NCBI GenBank assembly: GCA_036924285.1
Contig: JAYKYS010000002.1
Coordinates: 38,362,501-38,426,500, forward strand
Length of the DNA stretch: 64,000 bases
DNA from: Asterella californica
Taxonomy: Eukaryota; Streptophyta; Marchantiopsida; Marchantiales; Aytoniaceae
Reading direction: 5' to 3'
Made by a program: the position numbers and the translations under genes. A model generated the notes under the pieces. That model ran no database searches. It was not told where the DNA came from and was given only the letters and a program-made list of their open reading frames with translations. Below, in pieces: positions 1-10,964 of this stretch (the first letter of the stretch is position 1; the number at the start of each line of letters is the position of its first letter).

Positions 1-177
1 ACCCAGATGGAGACAAAGGTACTGGACGACGGATCTGCGTATGCTAGGATCCAAAGTCAAGATGGGAAGAGAGCGGTACAGTTCCTGACTGTACCGTCCA
101 ACCACGAGCGCAACCGAGATCGTTTGAGGGAGAAGCCGCTTCCAAGGGTGAGTGAAGAGTTCAAGGATTTTCGTTGA
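1..177 (+). pseudogene. gag-protease C-terminus of A1 (partial)
   Basis: The frame is open from the window edge to TGA at 175-177 and encodes 58 residues. It matches the C-terminal tail of the gag-protease ORFs of B3 (to 16721) and A7 (to about 23046), with shared words METKVLDDGSAYARI and VQFLTVP. In this position the polyprotein carries the end of the aspartic protease domain; the active site lies left of the window. Because the element is inactive I class it as a pseudogene fragment. Confidence 0.8.
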
Positions 178-229
178 GTACCACTATAGAGCGGGATTGT
201 GGTGGTGCGCAAGAGAAGGTACTCTCGCT
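165..229 (+). promoter_or_regulatory. Decayed -1 frameshift signal of A1
   Basis: At the place where B2 and B3 carry slippery GGGTTTT, A1 has GGATTTT (165-171) in the gag frame, just before the gag stop. Downstream, CACTATAG (182-189) can pair with TTGTGGTG (197-204), counting G-U pairs. The loop AGCGGGA (190-196) can pair with TCTCGCT (223-229) with one G-U. The -1 frame stays open from here to 344 and encodes the pol N-terminal region, so pol sits in the -1 frame as in B2 and B3. The altered heptamer would not support tandem slippage, so I infer a relic. Confidence 0.5.
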
Positions 230-3200
230 TGATGGAGATAGTGCCTTTTGTACAGGGTTTGTTGGGTTTTCAGATTGTGGGATTGCTATTTACAGGAGGA
301 TAGAAGAGTTGAGAAGAAAAGAACAAAAAACATTTGCGTGGTGTTGAGTTGATGTTGAAAGAGTTGGGTGAGCTAGAAGGGGATGAATGGATTTCTGGTG
401 TTTATGAAGAGGATGGGTTGGAGGATCCTTTGCGAGAGATCATGTCTATTGGATGGGAGGATATGGATAAGGTCGTGCAGATTCATTCAAGGGAGGTCTA
501 TTCGGTGATCGAATCATTCCGTGCACCGGAGGTTCGAGTTGAGACAAGGTACAAGACAGTGGATAAGAAGGTAAAGCCAGTTGCTGGTCCTTTGCCGGAA
601 GACACCAACCAACAGATGGATCGAGCTTCAAAGGAGAAGAGTTTGAGAGATCCTGTAATGATAGGACACAAGTTCACGGAGAAGACCCTTGAAGAGCTGA
701 AGATTGGATCTGATGAGTCTCTTCTACCAGAAGAGAGGATGTGCTTCAAGGAGATGCTTTCAAGACATGGGAAAGCATTTGCTTTTGAGCCACATGAGAT
801 TGGGTGTGTAGATCCGTACGTTGTTACCCCGATGGTTATCTTCACGGTACCGCATGTGCCATGGAACCTGAGACCAATTCCAGTACCGCGGGCTCACTTG
901 CCCAAACTAGTGGAGTTGCTGAAGGAGAAGATGCGGATGAAGATCTTGGAGCCGTCGTTTGCACCATATTCAAGCAGATGGTTTACAGTACCAAAGAAGA
1001 ATGGGTCGCTGCGGTTCATCCAAGACATGCAGCCGGTGAACGCAGTAACAATCAGAAATGCTGGGGTGGGACCGATTGTGGATGAGTTTGCAGAAGCGTT
1101 TGCAGGAAGAGCGATTTACTCAATGGGAGATCTTTACTCGGAGTATGATCAGTTTCAACTAGCGGAGGAGAGCAGAAGCTTCACGACAATGAGGACACCT
1201 TTGGGGTTGGTTAGGATGTGTACTTTACCGCAGGGAGCTACCAACTCGGTAGCACACATGATGAACGGGATGAACCGAGTTCTAAGAGACTTCATTCCTG
1301 AAAAGACGATGCCGTTCTTGGATGACATCCCCATTAAAGGATGTGTGGAAGATGAGAAGGATGAAGCATTAGATCAGAGGGGGTGTCGGCGATACGTCAC
1401 TGATCACATCGTAGACTGTGAGAAGATCTTATCTCGACTTGAGGAAGTTCATCTTACGCTGTTAGGTGCGAAGTCTACATTTGGAGTTAGAGAGGTTTTG
1501 ATCGTTGGTCATTTGTGTGGATCGTTTGGTCGGAAGCCAGATCCGAACAAGGTGGATGCGATTGGAAGGATGAATGAGGTTTGCAACTCGCTGACAGAAG
1601 TAAGAAGATTTTTGGGTGCTTGTGTATTCTACCACATTTGGATTTCTCATTATGCGCATGTGACGGATCCGTTGTATGGATTGTTGCGTAAGGGTCATAA
1701 GTTCAGATGGGAGGAAGAGCATACTGATGCGGTAAGGAAGCTGAAGTCTTTACTATCATCTCCTCCAGTTCTGGGAAGGATTGTTTACAAGGGTGCTAGG
1801 CCGGTGGTTCTTACTATGGATACAAGTCCAATTGCAATTGGATGGGCAGTCGGATAGGATGATGAGGATGGAGACAGGTTTGCGGTTAGGTTTGGAGCGA
1901 AGGTGTTAAGTGCTCGACAACGTGCTTACCCGCAAGTGAAGAGAGAACTGTGGAGTATTGTTTCAGCTATGAAAACTGAGAAAGAGTATTTGATTGGAGC
2001 AGTAGTGGTGGTTGAAACTGATTGCTTGCCGTTGTTAGGGATGATCATGAATTGTTCAACTCCTGATATTGCGATGTTACGATGGATCGCATATATCAAG
2101 TCGTTGAATCCGGAGTTTAGACATATCGCAGGGAAGGATAATCTGATGGCGGATATGTTATCTCGAGCTCGATATGATGGAGAAGATGAGATGGTAGAAG
2201 ACATTGACGACGTGGGTACAGAGTTCTATTCGATTGCACAGACAGGAAGAGAAGATGAGTTGTTTGTTGAAGGGTTGTATGATGGTGATTTGCTTGATAT
2301 CGGGAGGTACCTTAGTACGATGGTTAAGCAGACAGGTTGGACAGATGAGAGGTTTCGGAGAGTTCGAAGGAAGGCCTACAACTTCATGTTGCAGGATGGG
2401 TTTCTTTGGAAGCGATCGAAGCAAAAAGGTGGAGTACCGCTACGGGTGATTTGCAACAAGGAAGATCAGCAAAAGTTGCTCAAGGCGTTCCATGAGAGTC
2501 TTTGGGCTAGACATCGAGGGATTTGGGCCACTTTTACAAAGATGAAAGAGCGGTATTGGTGGAAAAACATGTACAAGGATGTTGTATCTTTTGTGGAGTC
2601 TTGTTTGACATGTCAGATGTATTCGAACATCCGACATCGTGACGGATTACATCCGACTTATCCGTTGGCAATCCACTTCAAGTGGGTGGTAGACTTGGTG
2701 ATTATGCCGGTTGGATTATGGCAGATGAGATACTTGGTACTTGCTAGAGAAGATCTTTCAAATCAAGTCGAGGGTAGGGCGCTTCGGACGAAGACAACTA
2801 AAGGGGTATATAAATTTCTCTTGGAAGAGGTTGTTTGTCGGTATGGATGTGTGGGAAAGATCACTGCAGATCGGGGAGAGTTAGATGCACATGAGGCTCG
2901 TGAATTCTTTGCAAGGTGTGGGGTGAGGTTATCACTGACAACTGCTTACAACCCCGAAGGGAATGCCAAGAGTGAACGTGGTCATCCACCCATTGTGAAG
3001 GCTTTGGTGAAGGCTTGCAACGGAAGGGTGCGCGAGTGGCCTCGACTCTTACCATTTGCGTTATGGGCAGATAGAACGACGCACAGCTCGGTGACAGGTT
3101 ACATGCCAGTGGAACTCATCACAGGTCAGAAGCCTATCATGCCGATTGAAGAACATGTTCTGACATGGAGTGTGTTACCTTGGGAGGACAATTTGACTAG

Positions 3201-3645
3201 AGAAGAGCTTCTTGCTATTCGAATTAGGCAGTTAGAGAGAAGACCAGAGGATATCCAAACTGCTTTGGATAGGCTGCGAGAAGCACGGTTGAAGAACAAG
3301 ATCAGATTTGATCAGCGACATCGTTTGAGACCCAGGGAAATCAAAGAAGGTGATTGGGTGTTAGTCTATGACAACAGTCTAGACAACCAGCATAGTGCAC
3401 TCTGGAAGTTTTCCAGAAGATGGTTTGGTCCGTATGTGGTGAAGAAGGTTCATGACAACGCAACTTACGCCCTGCAAGAGTTGGATGGAACGAGCTTGAA
3501 GGTACCAGTGGCAGGTAAACGTGTCAAGATTTTCAAAAAGAGAGATGAGGAGGTCGATCTAGCAGATATCTTGACGGATTTTCAGTTTGAGGATGAGGAT
3601 TATGCAGAAGATCTTGAAGGTGATGTTGGTTACGATGAGAAGTAA
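171..3645 (+). pseudogene. pol of A1: RT, RNase H, integrase (one frameshift, one stop)
   Basis: Reverse transcriptase, RNase H and integrase of a Ty3/Gypsy element. The -1 frame is open to 345-347 (TGA), then a frameshift around 335-345 moves homology to the frame that runs to 3645. RT shows WFTVPKKNGSLRFIQD and the catalytic FLDDIP (Asp codons 1321-1326). RNase H follows, with a TAG at 1855-1857 where B3 has Gln; CAG to TAG is one transition. Integrase has the HHCC zinc site (His 2491 and 2512, Cys 2602 and 2611) and the D-D-E triad (codons at 2692, 2869, 2974; 34 residues between the last two). A GPY/F-type WFGPYVV module is near 3421. No chromodomain follows. Apart from the lesions the frame is open, so the copy is fairly young. 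Confidence 0.85.
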
Positions 3646-3706
3646 GACGATAAGCTGGTCCACTCCTTGGTTGGTATCTCTGGTGCATACCGGAGGATGC
3701 ACAGGT

Positions 3707-3720
3707 TCAGAGGGGGTGGA
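3707..3720 (+). other. Polypurine tract of A1
   Basis: A purine-rich run ending AGGGGGTGGA directly abuts the TGTCGTG start of the 3' LTR. Such a tract primes plus-strand DNA synthesis. Equivalent tracts lie beside the 3' LTRs of A4 (12458-12472, minus) and B3 (20388-20399). Confidence 0.75.
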
Positions 3721-3796
3721 TGTCGTGTCTTAGACCGGCTCCTATTTGAAATTCAAACTTCGATGCTTGTCGCTCCAAAGACACTCATGAGGAATA

Positions 3797-4267
3797 AGCT
3801 AGGCCTCAGCTTACGGGTTTTTGGCATAATCTCAGATCTCCATTTTCATCGCATAGATGGGTAGAGCTCCTTGTCACCTTTCCACAGGCACTTTGTCTAC
3901 TTCGTTTGGACGCTTAGTGGAAAAGTTACAGGACTCGAAAGATGGAGAAAATAAGCTAGGCCCCAGCTTACGAGTTTTTGGCACCACTTCGGATCTTCGT
4001 TTTTATCGCACCAGTGGATAGAGCTCCTTGTCAGCTTTCCATAAGCACTTCATTTACTTCGTTTGGACGCCTAGTGGAGAAGTTACAGGACTCGAAAGAT
4101 GGAGAAAACAAGCTAGGCTCCAGCTTACGGGCTTTTGACGCAACTTCGGATCTTCGCTTTCATCACATAGATGGGTAGAGCTCGCTGTCAGCTTTCCATG
4201 GGCATCTTGTTTACTTCGTTTGGACATCCAGAGAAGAAGTTATGCGATTCGAAAGAAGGTAAAATCA
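3797..4267 (+). repeat. 157-bp tandem repeat, three copies, in the family A LTR U3
   Basis: The word AGCTAGGC recurs at 3797, 3954, 4111 and 4268, exactly 157 bases apart. Each unit contains AGCTAGGCCCCAGCTTAC (itself an inverted AAGCT/AGCTT), GGATCTTCG, GGGTAGAGCTC, TTCGTTTGGACG and ACTCGAAAGATGGAG. The fourth unit is only partial. The same array occurs in the A6 LTR and in A4 on the minus strand, so it belongs to the family. Upstream tandem repeats in LTRs often act as enhancers; that role here is inference. Confidence 0.8.
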
Positions 4268-4981
4268 AGCTAGGCCCCTACTTACTTGCTGACTGGGTAT
4301 TTAGGGTTTCAGACGTCATATCAAAGACGCAAGGGGCCTGCTTCTTATTATTGAGGGTTGAACTTCGTACGTACAGACTGTTGCAAGGGGGCTGCTTAAG
4401 GGGCTTGCTTGTTCCTACGACCTGTCGATGGATGTTTTGGAGAATTGGGAAATCCAATACACGCGCGCAAGGTGTCATCGGGTTCAGATCTGTGCAGGCT
4501 ACGCACAGGTCACCTGCGACCGAAAATTGGCGATATCTCGACTATCGGGAGTCGGATCTGAAGGTTTCTTGGGTCAACGGAGTCAGGGAAGGAGACCCTA
4601 TCAACATTTGAAGATCGTTTGGCGAAAGGAGAAAGTTCCCAGATAGGTCTTTTTCGGTTCCTTCGCTACAGGTTTCGTCCTTTTGAGTTCGTTAAGGACT
4701 TAGTTGGTTGTGTATGGCTTGTGGTAGCTAGCTTTAGCCAAGAGCTAGTGTGTGGATGTGGTTTGGACTTGGGTTTGGATCGCATGATACTGTTGTGGCT
4801 CTGGTTGTTAGCAAAGAGAAGTTCCTCTTGCTTTGAGCTACGCTTTGGCGATTTCAGACTAGGGTTGCGTTTCAGGGGTTTGTTTTAGGGCTTCTGAAGT
4901 AGGTTACAGACCGCTCTGGTCTTTTCCTCAGTTTTGTGCTGTTTGGAGAAAGAATCGACAGTGTACATACTTTCAGAGTGG

Positions 4982-4988
4982 TATATAT
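4982..4988 (+). promoter_or_regulatory. TATA box of the family A LTR
   Basis: TATATAT sits in the 3' part of the LTR, and the corresponding position in the A6 LTR has TATATATT (36455-36462). Placement about 130 bases before the LTR end would give a short R-U5. It is the best candidate for the element's RNA polymerase II promoter. Confidence 0.45.
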
Positions 4989-5111
4989 CGCAGCATTTCT
5001 TTTAGTGGTTGTTCTTCTCTGTCTTGTCTCTGTTTGGCACACAGCATCTCCACAGCCAGGAACCTCACGTTTTCCTGGACATCCTTCACGCACAAAATAT
5101 CCGACACGATA

Positions 5112-7016
5112 ACGTTGTTTGTCTATCAAATTCGGGCTCCAAATCTAGAAATAAACCGCACACCATCTGCATCTTCTTGACCAACTGCCCATCCAATCGC
5201 CTTTGGACTCGTGTCTACAGTTAGTATCACCGATCTTCCTCTCCGATAGTTAAGTCTCCTCAGTATGGGTGGAGACTTCAGAATCTCCTTCAGCCGTTCC
5301 ATTGTCTCATGATGCTCTGGCCGCCAAGTAAACCTCTTCTCTTTTCTCAGAAGCGCATACAAAGGTTCAGTAATGTGTGCATAATGAGGAATACTCACGC
5401 GAAAGAACACACAAGCTCCCAAGAAACGTCGAACCTTAGTGATATTCGTACAGTCTGTTATCCTTGCTATAGCATCTACCTTCTTTGGGTTCGGTCTTCT
5501 CCCAAATGTGCCACATAAATGACCAACCACCATAACCTCTGACATTCCAAAATGAGATTTGGTACCTGATAGAGTGAGGTGTACCTCCTCCAGACGTGTT
5601 AGAATCCTACCCACGTCATGAATATGATCAGCAATAAACTTCCTGCAACCATTGGAAGTCACAGTCTCATCCTTGTCTTCCACCGGACAGCCTTTCATGA
5701 GAATGTCATCCAAAAATGGGATAGTGATCTCAGGTACAAATTCTCACAACACCTTATGCATCGCGTTCTGCATATGTGCTACTGAGTTTGTTGCTCCCTG
5801 AGGAAGAGTGCACATCCGCATCAATCCCAAGGGCGTGCGCATGGTAGTCAAGTCTCTACTTTCCAAGGCAAGTTGAAACTGATCATAACCCGAAAACAAA
5901 TCTCCAATAGAATAGACAGACCTTCCAGCAAACGCCTCAGCTACCTCATCAACCATCAACCACAAGTCCTGTTCCCACGTTCCGAATCGTGATGTTGTTG
6001 GCAGGCTGCAAGTCTTGGATAAAGCGTAAAGCTCCTGACTTCTTAGACACCGTGAACCATCGGCTGGAATACGGAGCCATGGAGGGCTCGAGGATACCCA
6101 TCTGCATCTTCTCCTTCAATAGCTCAATGAGCTTTGGCAGCAAGGCACGAGGGACTGGAATCGGCTTCAAGTCCCAAGGCACATGAGGTATAGTGAAGAT
6201 AACCATCGGAGCTATCACACTAGGATCCACACAACCAATCTCTTCAGCTGAAAAAGAAAATGCTCTACCATGACTGACAATCATCTGTTCAAAAATCTTC
6301 TTCTCTACTTCAGTCAAGAAACCACCCCCTCCTATCTGGAGTTGTTCGAGTGTTTCATGAGTAAACTGATGCCCTATTCGTCCAGGATTTCTGAGTACAA
6401 GCTCAGTGGCGGCTGACTCCATCTGCTGTTGCGAATCAACAGGCAATTGGGTCACCACAGGCTTCACCTTCTTTGCTACAGCTTTATATTTGGCGTGTAC
6501 TTCTGCTTCCTGACGAGAGCCGCACCAGCAGACTGCATCCTTCCATTCATTCTCCAGTCTCGGATGAGGACGATATCGCAAGTACGAGACAATCTCCTCA
6601 TAGACTTCAGGTGAATGGATGGGGATCGCCACCCTACCTCCCAACTGTTCTTCCATCCTACCCACTTCATCTAGCCAATGAACAAAAGATTGTACACCGA
6701 TAAACTCTTGATACACACCAGAAATCATTTCATTTTCCTCCAGAGCTCCTATACAGCGCAGATCAGCTATACGTTTCTCCACCTGCCTCCTACTCCTTTC
6801 AGTAAGATCTTCTACTCTTGTAAATTCACTCCGATCCTCACAACTCAAACTCAACAAACCAGATCTCCAACTTGGTACTCTATATACATTCTCAGAACCT
6901 CGAGCAGCCTCCTCATTAGTCTCCTGTGATCCCTTGGGCTGCTCAGGCGGGATCATAGTAATCTTTGATCCTTCACTCTTGTCTTCCCGCTCTACAAGAG
7001 TGGGTTCTAAAAACCC
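5112..7016 (-). pseudogene. pol of B2 (RT and partial RNase H), broken
   Basis: Pol starts either by -1 frameshift at 7016-7010 or at ATG 6956-6954. Homology to B3 pol is continuous. A 7-bp tandem duplication of GTTGATG near 5950-5965 shifts the frame just before the RT core. A TGA at 5746-5744 replaces a CGA codon, a typical CpG transition. The RT catalytic pair FLDDI is at 5710-5705. The frame then continues through the RNase H start to the A1 junction, losing the rest of RNase H and all of integrase. Minus strand; the N-terminal part of about 200 residues is an uncharacterised spacer shared with B3. Confidence 0.8.
6947..7016 (-). promoter_or_regulatory. -1 frameshift signal (slippery site plus pseudoknot) of B2
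   Basis: On the minus strand the gag frame reads AAG GGT TTT TAG, giving slippery GGGTTTT (7016-7010) immediately before the gag stop. After a 7-nt spacer, CACTCTTGT (7002-6994) pairs perfectly with ACAAGAGTG (6982-6974). The loop contains GCGGGA (6990-6985), which is complementary to TCCCGC (6952-6947), giving an H-type pseudoknot. After slippage the -1 frame is open into pol. The layout matches B3 base for base in spacing while the stem sequence differs by a compensatory pair. Confidence 0.75.
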
Positions 7017-9533
7017 TTACCTCTACAAATAGGGGAGTCCCTCAAGGTCTGTCTGTTTCGCTCGTGGTTTGATCGAACAGTCAGAAATTGAACAGAACGT
7101 CTATCATCAGGACTACGGATCCTAGCAAAGTGTGATCCATCGTCCATCACTTTGGTCTCCATGCGCACCGCAGTGATATAGGGTTGACCAAGAATGACTG
7201 GATACGAAGCAGAAGATTGCACAAAAAAGTGCTGATCTACTTCTACATCACCTATCCTCGCTCTCACGTTAGGACAAGCTCCATACAACTCTCCCTTCTG
7301 GTTGTTAGCAGCACGCAGAACCCATCCATGATTCAGCTCGATAGGCCACAATCCTCTCTCATATATCTCTCGTGACATGATATTGATTTCTGATCCATGG
7401 TCAACTAAAGCAGCAATAGGTTCAGGCAAACTCCCAAGACGTACCCGTGTGGCAGTTGTGGCACGAGCCCAATGCCTCTTCTTGAAGTCACTGTCGACAG
7501 TTGGGCTCTCCCCATCAGCTTCATCATCATCAGCTTCAATAGTGCTAGTTCCAGCAACGAACGCCTCCTGCTGGTACCTCTTGTCACCAATCTCCTGAAA
7601 ATGCACCTTCTCAAACTCCACATCATTTACAGAAGCTCCTATCATATCTATCATCTGGCTCTCTACCTGCTCAGATATGACTTGCCTCTTTCGCTTGATG
7701 ACATCAATAATCAACTCATGAAACTCTCTCTTGCGATGCCAAGAACTTCTCGAAGCGAAAACTCAACCCGTGCATCTAATATCCTCTGCTCCAGAATACT
7801 TTTAAGATCAGTGGAGGTCTCAATATCTGCAGCCAGCTTGTAAGCAGGTCCTTTCCCCTTCTCTTGAGCAGTGAACCTTCTGCCAGCACTCGTTGGTTCC
7901 TGCTGTTGTCTCTGTACGTCCTCCATTGGACCTGGAGCAGGTGGCGGAGCTTGGGAGGTAGACGTTACATGCTCTGGTGGAGCTGCTCGTCTTCTAGTGA
8001 CTCTCCGTCCCTGTCCCTCTCTAGTCTCATCTGGAGTTCCAGTTTCAAGCTCAGAGGCATCTCGTCGCCTCTTTTCCTCCACAGAAGCATCCTGCCAGTG
8101 GACATGCTTATCTACGTCCAAGAAGGCTTTAATGGACGCTGTATCTATGAGATCTTTCCACCCTGTGACTCTACGAATAGTTTCTGCTCCTCTTTTCAAC
8201 ATCTCAGAAGGAACTTCAGTACCTGCTCCTCTCAAGAGACCTATCAAGCAAAGTAGGACTAGAAGAGACTTCAATATGCCCAGCATATACATCAAGATTC
8301 ATCGGTGGTATTGTTACCGTAGTTAGTATTGCAGCTGTAGCGACCTGAGGTAAACTTCTCATACCCCCTCGCCCGAACTGCGTGTTCAATGGCTCTCCAG
8401 TAGAAACGAGGTGCAGTCTATCATTCTGGTAGCGAACCACACCATCTCGTAGAGCGGCTGTAAGCTCTTGGTAATCTCCTCGAAGATGATCTGGACTGTC
8501 ACACCAGATACACCGACGGACAGGAGCACCGCCTGGACGAGCAGCACTAGGCGTTGGTGGTAGCTCCCTATGTAAACCAGCCAGCTCTACCTTCAATTCA
8601 CGCATCTGTCTGATCAACTCCTCAATTTGATTATGCTGACCTTGGTTCTCAACCACCCTCTGTGCAGGAACTGACACAACTGGCACTGGAGGCGCTTCTA
8701 CAGGAATAACAGGTCTAGGAGCAAGAGCCGGGGGCTGCTGTACCTGAGGAGCATAAGGTTGATGGATCACCTCTGCAAGCGGTCGTCCTCCTACGACCAC
8801 TCTCCCTCGCCTCTGCCTTGTTAGAACGGCCACAGCATCTTCCACTCTTCCCCAATCCATAGTAATACCCCCTTCAGCTGATCGATCTGCTAACATGAAC
8901 CATAATCGATCTGCTGTAGCCTCATCGGTGGCTTGCAAGAAGAGCTCTGTCCTTCTAGCATCCAAGGTTATCCGTTCGAGCGTAGAAAGCTGTCGGTATC
9001 TTCGATCGAACTCTCTTAGCAACTCATTCAACCCCATCCTATGACCAGGTTGCTGCTCAATCCAATCCAAAAAAGTTCTCCTAGTAACTCTCTCAGTATC
9101 CTCCTCAAGGAATTCCTCTCGGAGAGCTCGCTCAAAACTTGCCCAAACACCAAGATTTCTCCTCTGTACGTCTGACTTGATCTCTCAATTCAGGAATCAC
9201 AGCCAACTCAAAACTCCCAATCATTTCTGCATCAGTCACCCTCACAAGCTCCATCTCTCCTCTCTACTCACGAAGATATCTGGAAATATCTCTACCATCA
9301 AACCTTCCACACATATTCACAATCGCCTGCAAAGCTTTTGTAGATTTCAACTCACCCCCTCCGACGATCGGATGTTGTTGAACCAAAGCCGCAAGCGTCT
9401 TCAGTATCTCAGTAGTATCCAGGCCTGATGCTGCAGTGGCTCCTGAAGACATAGGTGTAGCCGAAGGTGCAGCAGTAGACGCCGATGCTCCAGCCGTAGA
9501 GCTAGTAGCACCACTCCCGCTCTTGCGATCCAT
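7007..9533 (-). pseudogene. gag-protease of B2, several frameshifts
   Basis: Starts at ATG 9533 (MDRKSGSG, matching B3). A low-complexity Ala/Ser/Thr N-terminus is followed by capsid-like helical sequence (LAALVQQHPIVGGGE), a CCHC zinc knuckle near 8510, and an aspartic protease-like domain with ALVDHGSEINIMS (Asp-His-Gly codons 7402-7394) and LGQPYI near 7190. A stop at 9266-9264 replaces a Tyr codon of B3, and the frame changes near 9100, 8290 and 7715. Gag packages the RNA and the protease cleaves the polyprotein. Inactive. Confidence 0.8.
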
Positions 9534-9592
9534 CTTCCCTTGTATGCAAATCTCAACCTCAGCAACCTCAGCGATTAATCACTCCAAGATGA

Positions 9593-9610
9593 CTCTCAGT
9601 GGAAGCACCA
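9593..9610 (-). other. Primer-binding-like site of B2
   Basis: Six bases inside the LTR end, the minus strand reads TGGTGCTTCCACTGAGAG. Starting with TGG (complement of tRNA CCA) close to the LTR end is the expected form of a primer-binding site. I could not identify the tRNA. Confidence 0.4.
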
Positions 9611-10465
9611 GATTTATGTCGAGGAGAGTCCTTCTCAGGAAGGGCGAGCCTTCTGGCTGTGATAGATCACGAGATAGAAGTAGAGATTGTATATCAAGAC
9701 AAGAGCCAAGCAGGAGATCGCAACGGCTGAAGTCACTCACAGACACTATGACTATAGATTACTTACTACTCAACAGATCAAGTCTCAAGTCTCAGGAGAC
9801 AGATCCACCTTCAGACACGACAGATAAGAGAAACCTGAACTCACGATGCTTTATTTCTCTTCCAAAACACACTCAATAGTCCTCCACATATATCAATTTA
9901 CAACCTATCTCTACTCAACTCATTACGTTGATCACCGCAGATCACCTCAGAAAAACCTGACCTTCTCAGTCTCAGTCCCAGTCCCACCACTCAAATAATG
10001 CTCTCTTTCCACCAAATTCACCTCAACTCAAGTCTGGTAGGTGAAATTCAGACCCCAAACTCTTAATCTTCTCTCTGCGTCAACCTCCCAACTGAAAACT
10101 ATCAAGAATTTAATCCAGCGTCAATCAAGAGTCCCTTGCAGATTATGAAAACGATCTCCTTCAATAAAACTGCCTCATGTCCGATCAGAAGAAATTCTGC
10201 CTCCAAACTGCTCTCAGTCCTCCAAATACTTGTCCGCCCCTCTGTCACGATCACCCAATCTCTCAATTCAGTTCTGTCAGAAAAAATTGATCTCCCTCAG
10301 CCTCCAAGTTTCTCCTTCCGCTTCAGCTCTCAGCTCTCTGTAAAAAAAATCTCCTTTGCAAAAACTTTCCTCGACCCCAAGTCGCCGTAGATATTTTACC
10401 TAAAAGTTAAGGCCCCAGCTTAAGCTGCCCCCCTGCTATCCTTGTCGATGACCCCCTCTTAAACT

Positions 10466-10860
10466 CTAATTCTCCTCCTTCCGCCTCCGCTGTAATCTTC
10501 CGCTCCAACCTTCCGCGGTAATCTTCCGCTTCCGTTGTAGTTTTCCGCTTCCACTGTAATATTCCGCTTCAAGCTTCCGCGGTAATCTTCCGCTTCCGCT
10601 GTAGTTTTCCGCTTCCGCTGTAATATTCCGCTTCAAACTTCCGCGGTAATCTTCCGCTTCCGCTGTAGTTTTCCGCTTCCGCTGTAATCTTCCGCTCCAA
10701 TCTTCCGCTTCAATCTTCCGCGGTAATCTTCCGCTTCCACTGTAATCTTCCGCTCCAATCTTCCGCTTCAATCTTCCGCGGTAATCTTCCGCTTCCGTTG
10801 TAGTCTTCCGCTTCCACTGTAATCTTCCGCTTCAATCTTCCGCTTCAATCTCTCTAAGAA
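10466..10860. repeat. GC-rich minisatellite (CTTCCGCGGTAAT units)
   Basis: Imperfect tandem array built from CTTCCGC words. The clearest higher-order unit is about 64 bases, from one CTTCCGCGGTAATCTTCCGC to the next, at least five times with internal expansions and contractions of TTCCGCTTCAATC. A minus-strand open frame of 101 codons here exists only because the repeat lacks stops. It lies inside the presumed B2 LTR. Confidence 0.85.
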
Positions 10861-10964
10861 ACATTTCTCAGAAAGATATCCGCTTCCGCTTCAGTTTTAA
10901 GGCCCCTGCTAAAGCTGTTCCTCTGCTATCCTTAATAATCAGCAAAAGTTTCCCGTGCCCTCGA

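Larger units (their letters stand above)
1..5111 (+). mobile_element. Ty3/Gypsy element A1 (family A), 5' end outside window
   Basis: This is the 3' two-thirds of a Gypsy-type LTR retrotransposon: end of gag-protease (1-177), pol (RT, RNase H, integrase; to 3645), a short 3' UTR, a polypurine tract and a complete 3' LTR (3721-5111). The right edge is sharp: at 5112 the sequence becomes the RNase H region of the oppositely oriented element B2, so A1 most simply inserted into B2. The candidate target duplication is the 5 bases after 5111; its partner lies left of the window. The copy is defective, with one frameshift near the pol start and one nonsense codon. Confidence 0.9.
3721..5111 (+). repeat. 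3' LTR of A1 (family A LTR, 1391 bp)
   Basis: The LTR starts TGTCGTG after the polypurine tract and ends CACGATA, an imperfect inverted copy of its start. The same sequence recurs in A4 (minus, 11797-12457) and in A6 (28126-28865 plus 35986-36581). The end was fixed by alignment with A6, where the LTR end is followed by a TGG-starting primer-binding-like site. A 157-bp tandem repeat occupies U3, and a TATATAT box (4982-4988) lies about 125 bases before the LTR end. Confidence 0.85.

Noticed and set aside
446..845. Antisense ORFs of 61 and 115 codons over A1 pol
   Set aside because: Shadows of the pol frame; the pol strand has homology, motifs and lesions consistent with coding.
1855..1857. 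TAG in A1 as programmed readthrough between RT and RNase H
   Set aside because: B3 has a sense codon at that place and its own TAG elsewhere, so these are independent mutations.
10466..10771. 101-codon minus-strand ORF rich in Arg, Lys, Glu, Ala and Gly
   Set aside because: It is the translation of the CTTCCGC minisatellite; the repeat has no stops in that frame, which explains it fully.
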